Source of the DNA: Aphrocallistes beatrix
Lineage: Eukaryota; Porifera; Hexactinellida; Sceptrulophora; Aphrocallistidae
Reading direction: 5' to 3'
NCBI GenBank assembly: GCA_963281255.1
Contig: OY725503.1
Span: forward strand, 372,001-436,000
DNA length: 64,000 nt
Shown: positions 23,401 to 32,757 of the stretch, piece by piece
Layout: the number at the start of each line of letters is the position of its first letter
Numbering within the stretch: position 1 is the first letter of the stretch
Notes under the pieces: model-generated
Told to the model about the DNA's origin: nothing
Seen by the model: only the letters and a program-made list of their open reading frames with translations
The model's database searches: none
Made by a program: the position numbers and the translations under genes

Positions 23401-25921
23401 TCGACCTGAGAATCCAGTAATAGAGGTGTCTAATTCGAGAAGTGAGAAAGGTGTTACTTTAAAGTGGCACGAACCGAGACAGTATAGCGACATCCTTGTC
23501 ACTGGCTATCAGGTGTATAATGATGACGTCATAATCGGACCTGTTTTGCATTCAAATAATTTAGAAGCGTTTTTACCTTTGAAACTGACTGCAAATTACC
23601 TTTTAAAAATTGAGGCTTTAACTGCACAGCCAAACATTTCAAAAATATTCTCAAACACCATTGAAACTAGGCCCAAACCACTGAAAATCAGACATAAAAT
23701 GATTGAAATTTGCATTAAAGAAGTCAGATGTCAATCCATTGAAATCGGATGGTACTATCTACACCCGAGGGGTACACAGCCCAGTCATTACCGAGTAGAA
23801 TGGAGTAGCATTCATAAACCAGTTCCAAAGATCGCCATCCTACCCAACACAATATCCTCGTATACCATACGTGAATGCGTGCCTGGGAAAGCCTATTTTA
23901 TCTATGCCAAAGCTGTTGGGAGGGAAGAGAGAATAATTGTCACTTCAACGCAGTTGAAAGTACAAACTTCAGCTCCACCAGGGAATCCACAGCTAAACGT
24001 CCAATCACTTTCTTCCAATGCAATAATATTACACTGGAGACGTCCCACTGAATACGGTGTGGCCAAAATTAGCAGCTATAGCCTATTTATAGATAAGGAG
24101 TCTGTTGAAATTGAAGGGAGTGCAAATTCCTTTGTTTATGATACGTTACCATGTAAATCACATACTTTTAAGATGCTAGCTAACACTGATCGTTTAGTTG
24201 GCACTTCGAGACTTTCAAACACTCTCATCGTTTCCACTCCAGGCCTTAAGATACCGGTACCAACACAAATTTCATCCGGCAAACTGGATTCGATCGCCTT
24301 CTCATGGGATTCAGTTTCGGAAATAGGGAATGTTAAGCTATTTAAATTGGATGTTTTCTGTTCACCGAAACTAAATGAAGATGCCATAGCACAAATTCGA
24401 GATATCTATATAGTTCATCCAGGCTGCAAATGCCATGTGGATATGACCAGTAAGAATGGTGATATGTTTCATTCTCTGATTGATCAATCAGAATACGTTG
24501 TCTTCCTCAAAGCTACTGACACTGAAGGCTGTGAATACTTCTCTGACATAGTCCAAATGTCAACCGCAGAAAAAATAGAAGCTCCGAATGTCAATTTCAC
24601 AAATTTAAGTTTGGACAAACAAAATAAAATAAAAGCTGAGCTTATCGAGCGTATCAACGAGAGAGATAACCTCCAATTGAAATTATGCTGGCAACAGACA
24701 AAACCAGCTGACGTTCGGACAACAAAGGGACAGAAGATTGCTCAAGAAATCGCTGAACTCTCTGGTGCTCTATTTTCCATAGAAAATAGTATTTTAAATC
24801 GTTTGAAATATCTGAAATCCCAATCCTCGCTTATTTCAGTTCACTTGAAATGGGACGCCATCTTGGAGACGTGTGAAGTGGCAATATGTGGATATGAGGT
24901 GTTAGTCAACGGGTGTAGAGAATCTCTTCTATCTAAACAACAAACAAACTGTACTGTTGAAGTAAACAGGACAAAATTATCTGAAACTGTTTCCATTTCT
25001 CTCCGTGCTCTAACAGATCACCCAATCGGACCAGGTGAGGAATCTGAAAAGTTACTATTCGATTGGGATTCTGATTTGGGAAGTTTTTCATATTTTTGTT
25101 TGAATAATATTCACTCAAAAGATGGTGGTTGTCTGTATTTGCAAACTTTTGATGGAGAAAGATCCATCAAACTTGTCTCAAGCTTCAAAGATTTGATAAC
25201 TCGCGGACATTTCCAATCTCAAACCCATCCCACGAAAACTAAGGTTTGGAATTTATTCCAGAATCGATTTGAGACTTTTCCACTTCGCTTGCATTCTGGC
25301 TCGCTTGATTTTGTCTTATTTTGGACGTTTTGGTGTGAACCGTCACAGAATGCTCTCGAGTTCTTTGTGAAATTCGCGAAACGGAATTCTGAATTTATGA
25401 AATTTACTTGTGTTTGTGTGAATAGTGGTGACAAACAAGATGAATTTTCACACCAATCGCAGCTTATTGACTATCTACAATCACAGTTCTATGACTCATC
25501 ACCTGTAGAATTTGTGTGTGGGTGTGGTGACAAAGTTTCTCCAAATCCTACACGAGTATTTTCCATTTTCGGCGTCCCGACCTTCGCTATTTTCCACCCA
25601 ACAGGAACTTTAGGATGGATAGGCCGACACACTTCGAAGGATTTTCAAGATTTCGAATCGTTTTTTACTCACACAGCTAACACAGTTTTTAACGTTGGTT
25701 GTGAGGTAGAAAATTGTGATTATTGTGTGCAGAAGAATCTCTATCGATCGATTTCCCATTCCTATTCGTTCCTAAGCGAGAAATCTCGGTCGATTTATTC
25801 GATTGCTTCGTGTCGAACAACTTCTGCTACTTCAACTTCAAAGCTGAGAAATTCTCAGAAAGTATCGAGTGTTTACAGTAGCAAACAGAAACCGAAGATC
25901 TACCAAACCCCGAAAAAGTGA
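17438..25921 (+). CDS. Giant intronless cupredoxin-like / FN3 / thioredoxin-like protein, 2,827 aa
   Basis: One uninterrupted frame of 8.5 kb starts at ATG in MGTGCSVARAAPS, where Gly2 with Cys5 is a plausible N-myristoylation/palmitoylation signal and there is no signal peptide. Roughly residues 40-800 contain several beta-rich domains of cupredoxin type, e.g. RGFSPNIVNITLHDRVLWFW followed by HNIVQ and YYYISEGH. Residues about 800-2480 hold many FN3-like domains, recognisable by IRIEWKKPF, LTWNKS, LKWHEP and LHWRRP strands and PGNTYKF-type turns. The last 300 residues look thioredoxin/TlpA-like (FVLFWTFWCEPSQNALEFF, VPTFAIFHPTG), but the active site has a single Cys. The C-terminal 80 residues are Ser-rich. 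I do not recognise a named orthologue; a scaffold on the cytoplasmic face of membranes is one possibility, inferred only from the acylation motif. Confidence 0.85.
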   Translation: MGTGCSVARAAPSTISLGRRPDWLELEPHQHPVNLSDSRDSNDIKLTVLVNDSVLWSYSTGLYTKWRLVEVFKSGTQYLPIEGGANIVLDREHSEIESVFHFPVRIIFAVIPNAIEFSPNTSISFFVRIQVAPRNPMKCAVTESGFEFPSLVGQIGLAMVFYWRQLDFAISIGQGEVNFEFNIFKITNRYDSEFGRSGQIIFTPNRTGVITFAVWKGEDETIDICSLRTRQTTLSHLVEVRKSQISPLVSEITSGTLVLFHLKDTNIAFSDENYEDISEKIYPPYFYRTFTETDIHKFVTIDDLEPQSGLIFVLPTFTQHKIKYTRTEFDSIVLQCKTGDTLCFTNVANENSTKFTVKSTRNVHSNLHESFNLQEELINKHFQSGYIEFRVVSMGVHIFMTEEHNFLVVIASQSPKIHNVMVDNRGFSPNIVNITLHDRVLWFWGGQSLLHNIVQVTFNGDSIEASMEPLYSGVPSSNNGFHNQFEKVGNYYYISEGHSESVRGEIIVWPTPKVHIIPCTVDLALQPTCIEVSVNDWVVWISQPGFSIEIEVDSVVALDIDSYLTRMNSICYAFNVPLSGLIRFNFKISFAGLAERLEIPFCVVSDEILASNTILFPLSLSDTERCVENGDCLLLNSNKERRIDIQLNYPSSVDSEPILIPLDPFERILLTFWKQGLYKLTHSDCSVNVNVGDNVTTSKTPLLLPPIFNEISSGQSLELESDCETAIFTLDCSYPNLGRPNTQILSEPRVTFHKEGLYIVRTLGMNGSCLNSRVHTTGPILVTKPGRFSYRPNFSFEVISHTSVLFSWDYARRDVESIFQHSLIHNEIPVIPESVNTCILTDLTPETEQQITLEISHFESHKLLASIQYSFHFPLYCDTIAPIITIDKDPPSNLARISWDRHIHTIPIVGEYAVYVDRQLNCIFSAVLTAGSNDRGDETKCVVLLEDLEEGELYCIQVAAIAKTFEGTMHNFKSQEIMFNNLNSKSLTSEEPKLTSTDFDSRSVSIESDVSGESVGEISKATSSTVSLLSEDSIKTLEKSDEIHFENSSNGSAIETVENPVLTPSNQSNVLESESLNKNCRVELGVKSMALDFIEVFWRLVDDTQEVMNVNLDSLVLFLNKIQIYSTCENSGTFKLSDFPIGAINHLAVEAHFYEYSINPTRCSSEIFFAKPKVRLPDSLVLKETDTQLKNSIEFKFKNIPSVCLKYLKLKYKPEIGNLGETLKSFFSNVESICYTLREEINDGEENTFSNTISLKDKYSEIASAENPRISISTSKKLLTLHHCNPGHTYKLEMMLIYSESEIQASGKRYYIFPFESEIDPIEAISAAPPTLHKPILSSLTRSGIRIEWKKPFIVKAPIIGFVVCIDGTPIGDVLDISVRDFHYTTPKPGNTYKFTIKALTNHPCGNSNGISYVELQPISSYDACFLSPPLEVLFEKIMPLPRITSFTPCVGTSVKVEWNVEDLPDVFLTPDCFTLSWQPVGSPLECRIQKSILYRETSKFSYKLLGLTPWTEYELEICSYAKDGNVKGNFITTKCRPHVFTSIGPPVSPTHLKTESVWFDKIRTVWGPIDQKFVEMVPSHIWAFVYYKNKVFVRLKKINNSENYFEMENLKPDTLYLIEFYGVLDSLNLQFAESSDPIEGYEMRNKILLSLHSCVCYEVRTLSVDFDISLDVVFAAENTLFISWSEVVFTKGVKMLSYSLECGTDDTLDDIQFEDLSKQRQISTLSPETNSHTFKNLISGLLYKIQLKSQLIESDSDSNSIPYTVLLRETRFRLPAPPEKPIFFLSEITTSTVLLTWNKSRSHFATDSNIRTAFNGYNLFVNDISHRILQRNTTKYSFCVKKPEVLKIKLIALGTTLCQTKSDKKLVFDETNESEIMNVDLDSFWNHFESFSIHFIKLEDLLISDSIGGYVAVSWKLKQEFIPYILTIKLIWWHNSNETQNEIMLPSAQTEFQIEKPIPKDIYSAQLYLNFEDNSIFSPVFKCQIPSRPENPVIEVSNSRSEKGVTLKWHEPRQYSDILVTGYQVYNDDVIIGPVLHSNNLEAFLPLKLTANYLLKIEALTAQPNISKIFSNTIETRPKPLKIRHKMIEICIKEVRCQSIEIGWYYLHPRGTQPSHYRVEWSSIHKPVPKIAILPNTISSYTIRECVPGKAYFIYAKAVGREERIIVTSTQLKVQTSAPPGNPQLNVQSLSSNAIILHWRRPTEYGVAKISSYSLFIDKESVEIEGSANSFVYDTLPCKSHTFKMLANTDRLVGTSRLSNTLIVSTPGLKIPVPTQISSGKLDSIAFSWDSVSEIGNVKLFKLDVFCSPKLNEDAIAQIRDIYIVHPGCKCHVDMTSKNGDMFHSLIDQSEYVVFLKATDTEGCEYFSDIVQMSTAEKIEAPNVNFTNLSLDKQNKIKAELIERINERDNLQLKLCWQQTKPADVRTTKGQKIAQEIAELSGALFSIENSILNRLKYLKSQSSLISVHLKWDAILETCEVAICGYEVLVNGCRESLLSKQQTNCTVEVNRTKLSETVSISLRALTDHPIGPGEESEKLLFDWDSDLGSFSYFCLNNIHSKDGGCLYLQTFDGERSIKLVSSFKDLITRGHFQSQTHPTKTKVWNLFQNRFETFPLRLHSGSLDFVLFWTFWCEPSQNALEFFVKFAKRNSEFMKFTCVCVNSGDKQDEFSHQSQLIDYLQSQFYDSSPVEFVCGCGDKVSPNPTRVFSIFGVPTFAIFHPTGTLGWIGRHTSKDFQDFESFFTHTANTVFNVGCEVENCDYCVQKNLYRSISHSYSFLSEKSRSIYSIASCRTTSATSTSKLRNSQKVSSVYSSKQKPKIYQTPKK

Positions 25922-26085
25922 TTTTTTTCATTTTTCACGCACTTTTTAAAAATTTATTATCTCAATAATTTTTTAACAATTCAGTTTTTATTTATTTATT
26001 TATTTACTTACTTATTAGGATTATTTTCTTTTCCATTGTCGCTTTCCTCCACGATTCGTTTCATAATACGTATTTACCTACTATA

Positions 26086-26204
26086 CGGGCATGCCTAATT
26101 TCCGGGACGGAACCTTCAGGTACCCAATTTCCGGGACGGGACGAGTCAAGATGCCTAATCTCCGGGACGGGATGCCGTCCCGTCCCGGAAATTAGGTATG
26201 CCCC
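26086..26204. repeat. Palindromic MITE-like element, CTAATTTCCGGGACGG family
   Basis: GGGCATGCCTAATTTCCGGG at the left end is the inverse of CCCGGAAATTAGGTATGCCCC at the right end, with two further internal units. Confidence 0.8.
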
Positions 26205-26744
26205 TACTATACACAAAAAATATTATATGAATGAGTAGCCTGAAAACTATATTGTTAATTTCGGATTAAATGATTGATAATCATATCGTGTCAGCACTCA
26301 TATAAACTTCAAATCTTGATAAGATTGTTCAACTTTGCTCTAATAAACAGCTGACATACTTGTAGTTATAATCATAATACTATCCTTCAACTGCACTAAA
26401 ATGAGATTCTTGAAGAACTCCGCATATTCAATCCATTTATAATAGACAGAACTTGTATGGCAGCTTACAATGGAATTCTTGAATCCTTGTATGCGAACAC
26501 GCGCGAGATGAATTGAACAAGAAATCATATAAATAAGCACAGACTATCTAACATAATCCCCAGCATTCAAGTTGACTGGTTGCCTACCACCAAAGTTGAA
26601 ATAGTCGTGTCCCGAACGCTTGTTTGTTCCGTCAACAAACTTAAGAAATTAAAATTTATGACTTTAGTACGATTCTATGTAGCTCTGTCATTTGTTACAA
26701 TGTTTGTTCTTTCACCTGCATACATGTCAACTTCTGCAAAGAAA

Positions 26745-26920
26745 AAAGCGGGACATTAGTAGTATTTAGCGGGACATTGAGCTATTTAGCGGGATATAGC
26801 ATATTTGTATTAGTCCTATACACTGAAAAGCGGGACAATTCCACTTTTTGGAACGTTTTCGCGGGACATTACTTTAACATACGTCCGAAAATGCGGGACG
26901 TCCCGCCAAAACAGGACTAT
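26745..26920. repeat. Interspersed AGCGGGACATT repeat
   Basis: Motifs AAGCGGGACATTAG, TTTAGCGGGACATTGA, TTTAGCGGGATAT and CGCGGGACATTAC recur about every 25-60 bp, ending in the palindrome GCGGGACGTCCCGC. Confidence 0.55.
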
Positions 26921-27260
26921 TGGCAAGTATGCACCCACGATGAATGTAAGAGCTTAACGGCCTGCCAATACTATAAATACTAGAAACTGTGGAGTGTAAT
27001 CTCGAAATGTCTGTTCACCCAAATGTTTGAATTTGCCACCTCTGATTTTTCAATACAAGATAGTTCATCTTTCTTTCGTGATATATATAAAACGGAGATT
27101 CTAACATTCCAGATTTTCATTTCATTAGGCTTAAATGTATGTAATCCTAGAAGTTTGACACAGAAGACCAAACCTGGTATTTGTTGAAGGTCTATTTATA
27201 AAAATTATACTTGGAACAAGGAATTGTCCAGGGGCATGTTTTACGTCCAATCGTGTTTAG

Positions 27261-27620
27261 GACATAGGCGCCAAGTGTGGGTACATGGGGGGGGGGGGAG
27301 GGGGGCTAAGGTACCCGGCAGTGGAGCAGTGGAGGAATGGCAGGACTTCACACAAACTTATAGGTTACAACTAAACCCCAAAATTATACTAATTGAGTCT
27401 AAATATATATCCCAATTACATTTGTATTCCACTATAGTCCGAGATTTTCTTTTCCCTAGGTGACAACAATAGCTGTACATATATCGATATTTGAGCGTCT
27501 AAGATTTTAAAACGATTTCAGGGTGGCTACCTCCCCAGACCCCCCTTACCATAGCTCGCTTCGCTTGCTCTTAGCCCCCCTCAGGTTTTATTTGATTTTC
27601 CAAAACTTGGCGTCTATGGT
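27261..27620. repeat. Putative insertion with ATAGGCGCCAAG / CTTGGCGTCTATG ends
   Basis: GACATAGGCGCCAAG at the left is an imperfect inverse of CTTGGCGTCTATGGT at the right, about 360 bp apart. The interior has a G12 run (27287-27298) and a GCTCGCTTCGCTTGCTC motif. It may be a non-autonomous element; the ends are short and the call is weak. Confidence 0.4.
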
Positions 27621-28271
27621 TTAGGAGCGTGATAATTTATAAGTTTGATACTTTGAACTATCGTACACTAGATTATTAAATATCACTTTGAGGAGGAAAT
27701 ATTTTAGTAATCACGCTCATTACCTACCTTCTACCTGATACAGTTAAACAAACCTCTAACAATGGCGCAATCCAATATGTTTACAAGAAATGTATTAAAT
27801 TATCTGTAAATTCCCCTCCATTCTACTGTCTCGGTAGGAAGGACTTTAGTATTATGCCATAATGTTAAATACTTTATCATCACATTGTGGAAGGAAAGCT
27901 TCATTTAAATATTTTAATAATTTATGAATAAATGGAAATTACTCTATTCATTATAATTTTGCCTTCACTATATGTTTTAAAAGTTTCAACAAAATCTTAC
28001 AATTTACGTAAACATTATTCTCAAATTAACCTAAAACTTTTCAAATAATCGAAATGTTTTCTAGACATTTCTAAATTATTTATAAACGATGCTTTACTAC
28101 TTCAGTGGTTTGATTGTTTATAGGCTATCTATATTGAAGATATAAAGCTTCAATCTAAATACATTCAAATAAAATAAAAATTTTCTTTCAAAGAAGTTAT
28201 ATTTTTAAACTTTAAAATGTTTCAATACTGGTTATATATTTTGAAATATTTCGAAGTATTCCGTAGCTTAG

Positions 28272-30143
28272 ATGGGGAAAAGAATCAAAGCGAAGTCATC
28301 GAGGCAAAACACAAAAAGTACAGTTAGAACTAGTCTGAAATTCAAGTCCAAATCGACCAACAAACAGGCAAGAAATAAAAAGTTCGATAGTAAGAAGACT
28401 AAAAAGCTGTTCTCGCATAAGAAACCCCAAATCTCCACCGCAAGGAAAGTGATCAGCTCGTCGAGTCTGGATTCAGATAAACCTGAACTGAATGACACAA
28501 CGAAACTCCATCGCCGAACCATAAAAAGACCACTGCATCTGAAAAAGTCCGCCAATTCTACTTCAACACAGAAATTGCCTAAAATGCAGAACTTAACTCG
28601 TAAACAGCGTAAACAAATTCGACAACAAAACAAACCAAACTTTGAATTGGCTAAATCGAGTAAGAATTCTTGGGAGAAATTGCGTCAAAAGAACCTTGAT
28701 AAAGCAAAACGTGAGTTATTAGTGGGAGAATTATTACGAAATTTGACTGACAAACTCGACTCATTCGTGTTACGCCATGATACTAGTCGTGTCATCCAAA
28801 CGATGGTTAAATATGGAAATGATGAACAGAGAGCGCTCATTCTTGAACAAGTGAAGAAACAATTCATTCCCATCTGTAAAACGCGCTATTCAAAATTCCT
28901 AATTCCTCGCTTTCTGAAATGTAGTAACTCAACACAAAGAGCTGAGATTATACAGTTGATGGGCGGTCATGTGCGGGAATTGTTACGTCACAGTGAAGGC
29001 GGGAAACTAATCGAGTCAGCCTATAACGATCACGCGAATAAGGAACAGAGACGTGAAATTATGCTGGAAATATTCTCCCCCGAGTTTATTCATATTAAAC
29101 CTCGTCTCTACTCACTGTCAGAGGTGGTGGAAGGAGATGAAGTGAAGCGAGGGAAAATCTCTAAAAGCCTAAAGGAGTACCTTGTATCCATGGAAACGAA
29201 ACCGGTGTGGGGGTATTCTGTTGTGCATACGGCACTAGTGGAATTCTTCTCAATCGCTTTGGATCAAGATCGGACCGATCTAATCCAGGTTTTGTCTAAA
29301 AAATGTGTCGAAATGGTTCACACTCGAGATGGGACACTTTCCATGATGCATTTTATCTGGCATGGAACGGCGAAAGATCGAAAAGCGATATTAAACAGTT
29401 TGAAACCCTTCCTTAAGAAGATTTGCACAGAGGAACATGGCTACCTCTCTCTCCTTTCTATCTTCGATTCCGTCGATGACACTGTCCTCGTAGCGAAGAT
29501 ATTCCAGAATCTGAATCAAGACGCCTTCACCGAGATTTTAACCAATCAGCATGGTAGGAAGATATATTTTTACATCGTCTCTCCTCGCAATCCTAAATAC
29601 TTCCACCCGGATATTATGAAGGTGTTAACAAAAGGTGACGGAAATGCCACCAGTAAGAAGTCACGTGCCATCCGGTATGAAGAGTTGCAGAATAAGATCC
29701 TACCCAATTTCGCCTCGGTCCTAGTGAAAAATGTTGAACCATGGATCTTGAGCAAATCGAGTTCGATCCTCTACCTTGCTGCTTTAGATTCACCCAATGT
29801 GAATTTAGATCTTCTCAAATCATCCCTGGTTTCTGTTTTGAAAAACTCCCCTGAGTTAGTCGAACATGATTCAGTGCACACAATACTTATCACTGCTTTC
29901 AAACGTGATAGAATTGTGTCGCCTGACGAAACCACTTTCTTTAGTCTTGTTCTTGAACAGATAGGCCTGTCAGAAATGGCGAAATGGGCTGGGACCAATC
30001 GAGGTGCTTTCGTTCTTGATTCTGCCATGTCGCTAGCTGACTCTGACACGCGTGTGTCCATGTGTGATGAAGTGTTTGGCGGCGATTTTGTGCCACCGAA
30101 TACGAAAGGTGTATCCCTCTTGAGAGCCACAATTCAATCTTGA
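28272..30143 (+). CDS. PUM3: PUM3 / Puf6-like pumilio-domain protein, 623 aa, intronless
   Basis: The frame begins with a Lys/Arg-rich, nucleolar-targeting type N-terminus (residues 1-130) and continues with the LTRKQRKQIRQQNKPNFELA segment. Next come pumilio/armadillo helices (ELLRNLTDKLDSFVLRHDTS, VIQTMVKYGNDEQRALIL, ELLRHSEGGKLIESAYND) and a C-terminal part like the CPL domain (HGYLSLLSIFDSVDDTVLVA). Length is close to human PUM3 (about 650 aa). The family binds structured RNA non-specifically and acts in 7S rRNA processing and large ribosomal subunit maturation in the nucleolus. The ATG follows AGCTTAG and no upstream in-frame ATG is needed. The gene is a single exon, as are both neighbours. 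I am confident of the family, less so of one-to-one orthology. Confidence 0.9.
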   Translation: MGKRIKAKSSRQNTKSTVRTSLKFKSKSTNKQARNKKFDSKKTKKLFSHKKPQISTARKVISSSSLDSDKPELNDTTKLHRRTIKRPLHLKKSANSTSTQKLPKMQNLTRKQRKQIRQQNKPNFELAKSSKNSWEKLRQKNLDKAKRELLVGELLRNLTDKLDSFVLRHDTSRVIQTMVKYGNDEQRALILEQVKKQFIPICKTRYSKFLIPRFLKCSNSTQRAEIIQLMGGHVRELLRHSEGGKLIESAYNDHANKEQRREIMLEIFSPEFIHIKPRLYSLSEVVEGDEVKRGKISKSLKEYLVSMETKPVWGYSVVHTALVEFFSIALDQDRTDLIQVLSKKCVEMVHTRDGTLSMMHFIWHGTAKDRKAILNSLKPFLKKICTEEHGYLSLLSIFDSVDDTVLVAKIFQNLNQDAFTEILTNQHGRKIYFYIVSPRNPKYFHPDIMKVLTKGDGNATSKKSRAIRYEELQNKILPNFASVLVKNVEPWILSKSSSILYLAALDSPNVNLDLLKSSLVSVLKNSPELVEHDSVHTILITAFKRDRIVSPDETTFFSLVLEQIGLSEMAKWAGTNRGAFVLDSAMSLADSDTRVSMCDEVFGGDFVPPNTKGVSLLRATIQS

Positions 30144-30558
30144 TTGCTTATAGGCTGATATAGTTTTAGTATAAATACAGTTCTCACGAATAATTTTATT
30201 ATAAAAAAGTGGGGTGATTTAACTGAGAAATTTTAGTGATTGATTAGAGAGAATTGAGTAGATAAGAGAAACTTTTCGAACGGTTTCTCCTGTCGATTGT
30301 CAAAAATATCTATTTTATTAATGCGCATCTACGAATCCTTGCGAACAAATTCTTATCTAAATTTAGACTCTGTTGAGTCAACAAATTTATTTATGTATAC
30401 TTTGGTGTAATCAATTTCTCCCCAATAATTTACCCCATTTCCGATTGCTATATCTACTACTACTACCTTAGTGAAACTTACCTTCTACTCCATGTCACTA
30501 GCCCAAACCTCTAACTACTTCATCAACAAACATATCTAATTATACACAGAAAGACATA

Positions 30559-31206
30559 ATGGCAGATGCAAACGAAGGGATTCAGTCACGAACGACCAAC
30601 CTCTGTTTAGCGGGATGTGGATTTTACGGAGCTGCGAGTATGGACGGGTTCTGCTCTAAATGCTATAAAGAACGGATAAAAACCCGCGAAGACCAACAGC
30701 TAGCTTCATCCGTTGCCTCCTCAACTACAACTGACGTCACCACGGTTTTAGGCGCCAGTAAACCCATTATGGGCGCTAATAACCTAAATTTAGGCGCTAA
30801 TAATCCAAATTTAGGCGGTAACAACTCGAATTTGGGCGCCAATAATCCAAATTTAGGCGCCAATCACCCTCAATCAGACGTACGGAATCCCTTAGATATC
30901 ATTGAAGATGACATAATCGACAACGAACTCCCGCCCTCCAAGATTCAAGAACATATCACAGAAATGGGCGCCAAATCAGACCAAGAGCTAACACCTGAGC
31001 CACAGAAGAAGAAACGTAATCGCTGTGACGTCTGCAGCAAGCGAGTCGGTCTGACAGGATTCACGTGCCGATGTAAACGTTTATTTTGCTCTGAACATCA
31101 GTACCCTGATGAACATGCCTGCGAAATAGACTACAAAAAGCTGGGAAGAGACCAACTCAAAAAGGCTAACCCAGTGGTCGTAGCTGAGAAGATCAGAAAA
31201 CTCTGA
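30559..31206 (+). CDS. A20/AN1 zinc-finger protein, ZFAND5/6-like, 215 aa
   Basis: Residues about 14-40 form an A20 zinc finger ([21 protein letters not shown]), and residues about 154-193 an AN1 finger ([18 protein letters not shown] ... [13 protein letters not shown]) with the full Cys/His set and the conserved C-terminal tail [17 protein letters not shown]5/6 proteins bind ubiquitin chains through A20 and take part in proteasome and NF-kB-linked signalling. The linker holds five copies of a 7-residue unit (GANNPNL type; 21-bp repeats at about 30766-30875). The gene is a single exon. The family is clear; ZFAND5 and ZFAND6 cannot be told apart here. Confidence 0.93.
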   Translation: MADANEGIQSRTTNLCLAGCGFYGAASMDGFCSKCYKERIKTREDQQLASSVASSTTTDVTTVLGASKPIMGANNLNLGANNPNLGGNNSNLGANNPNLGANHPQSDVRNPLDIIEDDIIDNELPPSKIQEHITEMGAKSDQELTPEPQKKKRNRCDVCSKRVGLTGFTCRCKRLFCSEHQYPDEHACEIDYKKLGRDQLKKANPVVVAEKIRKL

Positions 31207-32757
31207 TTCGTGTGGGAGGGGGACAAAGGCAAGGGGGGGGGGGGTTGGCAGCAGATGTATGTAACGTCCACACACCCAATGATATGTGTCTTTAATGTTA
31301 AATTACTCTGATATGTGCTAGTCTGTGAACATTTTGTGTACTCCTTCCTTTGTGTGAGCGTGTGGATCTAAGTTAGGCTCATCTATTTTTACCAGATTAT
31401 TTTTAGTATCAGGGTAGTAAGGTACATCACTTAATTAAGCTTGATTGGATTTGTGAATATTTTGGATATTTAAAGGACTTCGGTCGGACAGACTTTGGGG
31501 ATCACTAGCCAACCGATTGGCCTCTAGGGGGTGTTAAATCCCCCCCCCCCCTTTTCGATCGGTTTACCAAATTTTCTGGGAGTTCACCTAAAATGGACAT
31601 TTGAGATATAGTCTTCCCTCATTCTTTATAATTGACTTCAAATCACTAACTCTCTCGTGATACAATAGTGTACACAGAATTGTATAGTGATGTCGTGAAA
31701 TACTTTGTGATTGATTATACATTAACAATTAGTTGTGGTGCTGTACTAAAGCCTTTATGCCACTCCCGATTCCACCCTCTCCAATCCGAACACGTTTCCA
31801 CAACACATTTCTCTTTTTCTTTAAAATGTGTTGGTATTAGCATGATTCAAGGAAAAAGTTTAATAGTTACTGAGAAGGACAAATTTATCTTAATTCCATC
31901 CCTCCTCCACTTGTCAACCACTTGTATGGGTAAGCTTAGAGGCCACAGATATGATGTATCATCCATTATAATGGTAGCTACTCTCAAGTTCAAACTATTC
32001 ACTCAAAAAAACATGATCATTCACTTTCCTTCAAACTACTTTAGAACAATATGATACATCTGTAATAATATAGATGTGTAATGGATATTTGACATATACC
32101 TTATACCCTATTTCTGACATCCTATTGTTAACTCCGTACATTCATATGTTACGCTCTTACTGCAATTATGATTTTAAAACCGCAGGAAATTGTCATTTCA
32201 AATCTTAATGGATCGAATTCGGATGCTAATCTCACCATGACTACGCTACATGTGTTCAAATATGTTTCAAATTGTCTAATGGGCTGAATGATTTTAAAAG
32301 AATTGTGGCCCTTATGATTTAATCAAATATAGATTCTGTTTTTTGTTAATTTCATACAATTTCGAGATATTTCAACCGATACTGTCACGCTCTTATCTCA
32401 TCAGCTGAGTTCCAAATCGATTCCATTTTCCTCCAAATATGACTTTCGTTTTCTCATCGATTATTTTGAGGTCATTTGTTCTTCGAAGAAATGAGAGAGA
32501 AATTGTGACAATGAAATATCTATTTTCGTGAACCAAGGATACTCTATAATATAAAACTTAAAATGATTTCATTTTGACACCTTTTGATTGGTTACCATTG
32601 TCCTCGCCGTCATTACTCCACCAATCAGATTGCTAACACTGATCATCCCCTTGAGTTCGCGTAGCCATTTCTGAATCTAGAAATCCATGGTGTCTGTAAT
32701 ATAGAATTAACACAGCAAATACTATTGGACTAATTTCAAACTTATTCCAGTGAGACT
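31207..32757. other. Intergenic region with homopolymer runs
   Basis: Contains G12 (31233-31244) and C12 (31540-31551) runs and otherwise unique DNA. An open frame at 31668-32054 lacks an ATG start, a family match and splice-compatible neighbours, so I do not call it. The last 200 bp probably carry the promoter and 5' UTR of the EF-hand gene. Confidence 0.45.

Larger units (their letters stand above)
25922..28271. other. 2.3-kb intergenic region, repeat-rich
   Basis: It holds a palindromic CTAATTTCCGGGACGG element (26086-26204), an AGCGGGACATT repeat (26745-26920) and an element with ATAGGCGCCAAG/CTTGGCGTCTATG ends and a G12 run (27261-27620). After that comes very AT-rich unique DNA. Short open frames here show no family resemblance. 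Confidence 0.5.

Noticed and set aside
26777..27463. Short open frames among GC-rich repeats
   Set aside because: They are made of AGCGGGACATT units or a poly-G tract and have no protein features.
31668..32054. Open frame of 128 codons
   Set aside because: No ATG at its start, no family resemblance and no neighbouring exons that fit.
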